64,000 nucleotides of DNA from Quercus robur (lineage: Eukaryota > Streptophyta > Magnoliopsida > Fagales > Fagaceae). The position numbers were made by a program, and so were the translations under genes. The notes under the pieces are model-generated. The model was not told the DNA's origin and did no database searches. It worked only from the letters and a program-made list of their open reading frames with translations. The stretch is from the NCBI RefSeq assembly GCF_932294415.1, contig NC_065538.1, forward strand, positions 17,149,656-17,213,655. The letters run 5' to 3'. Of the stretch, positions 63,306 through 64,000 are shown one piece after another (the first letter of the stretch is position 1; every line of letters starts with the position of its first letter).

Positions 63306-64000
63306 CTCCCAGTCGACTGCTCGGATGGATTATTATTAAACCATCAGCCTTGGGCGACATTCACACGCTTATCACAGAATGTCCAACTGATATCCCGGTG
63401 AGTTTTCTTAAGTTTGATTTATTACAAGTTATCGGTATGATGCTTGATAGTGCTGACAGATGAGATCCGATTAGATTATGCTTCAAAGTAGCTTTATCAC
63501 AAATATTCTCAAAGCAACACATACATAGAGCACATTCGTTTACAAAGTGGCCCACTAGATCAACGCTTAAAACATGTAAATCAATTTCCATTTTTATTAC
63601 GATGAAGAAATAGTACAGTGTACAAACGAAAAGCTGGAGTCGGCCTACGTCAGAGCTTACTACACAAAAAAAGAAAAAAAAAAGAAAAATACAAGAAAGC
63701 TGGAGAAAGCCAAGGAGGTATGTCGGAGGAAAGGTTGGCTACAGCTCCGAGACCTTACTCTTCCCCCACACTCTTACATGCCCATAACTCAGGCAGCCAA
63801 AAAGACCCAACTTGAACCTGACACCGTTGAAGAAAAGGTGCAGGGAGTTGGAGGTGATGGGGCTTTCTCTAAATATACACCTGCCGCAAAGCAGAGGCGC
63901 TGATGGAGGAAAACCCTTCTTCTGCCATACCAAAGTGCTGGCATGAACAGAGCCTGCTTCGGATTTTGGTTAAAAGAGGGAGAGACGCCGTTCTCCCTCG
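63306..64000. other. Internal LTR-element DNA after the repeat array
   Basis: No domain recognised. An A/G-rich tract at 63664-63700. Probably 3' internal region of the LARD-like element, cut by the window edge. Confidence 0.4.

Larger units (their letters stand above)
61141..64000 (+). mobile_element. Gypsy-type LTR element without visible pol (LARD-like)
   Basis: 5' LTR (61141-61897), primer-binding region, a short leader, an 81-bp repeat array and at least 700 bases of unassigned internal DNA up to the window edge. No gag, protease, RT or integrase can be read in either strand, so it looks like a large non-autonomous derivative. The 3' LTR is not in the window. Composition is clearly more GC-rich than the surroundings. 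Confidence 0.7.

Overview
The window is nuclear DNA of a flowering plant: AT-rich, intron-bearing genes, plant-only families (REM-type B3 factor, malectin-like LRR receptor kinase, MuDR transposase) and dense copia, gypsy, LINE, hAT and MITE remains. A woody eudicot such as a Fagaceae tree would fit, but that is an impression, not something the sequence proves.

Layout. (1) 0.9-3.0 kb: two captured gene pieces side by side, a two-exon WD40 piece of a PLAA/DOA1-like gene and a piece of an ABCC transporter NBD. (2) 3.8-25.6 kb: a large Mutator-like (MULE) accessory module. It holds a minus-strand RNase H1-N/viroplasmin-domain gene, a MuDR transposase with one in-frame stop, an intact four-exon two-domain B3 gene, a 'putative plant transposon protein' gene, three small related proteins of unknown function (one carrying a stop), and an antisense B3 relic. 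Noncoding arrays of a short inverted motif (TAACTCGATTT-N-ATCGAGTTA, roughly forty copies by eye) sit beside these genes, including a ~150-bp satellite with a ~449-bp higher-order period. A LINE 3' end has landed in the module. (3) 25.65-26.56 kb: LTR, primer-binding site and broken gag of a minus-strand LTR retrotransposon. (4) 27.6-32.65 kb: a noncoding 2.4-kb tandem duplication in which one copy carries a MITE. (5) 33.18-54.73 kb: a malectin-like LRR receptor kinase gene whose 13 exons join into an open 895-codon frame, although intron 1 is about 14.5 kb and contains a minus-strand copia element, itself hit by a hAT element. (6) 55.64-56.38 kb: a second delimited hAT element. (7) 59.52-59.96 kb: exon 1 of a second related receptor gene, invaded by a MITE with a 55-T run. 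(8) 61.14 kb to the end: a gypsy-type LTR element carrying 14 copies of an 81-bp repeat and no recognisable pol in view.

How it fits together. The receptor kinase (plus the start of its neighbour) is the ordinary host locus. Everything else is mobile DNA or captured host fragments. The most interesting unit is the MULE module: a transposase, a DNA-binding B3 protein and several accessory ORFs associated with clustered copies of one inverted motif. This resembles in layout, though not in any sequence I can match, the Arabidopsis VANDAL elements, whose VANC proteins act on short motifs clustered in the elements' own noncoding DNA.
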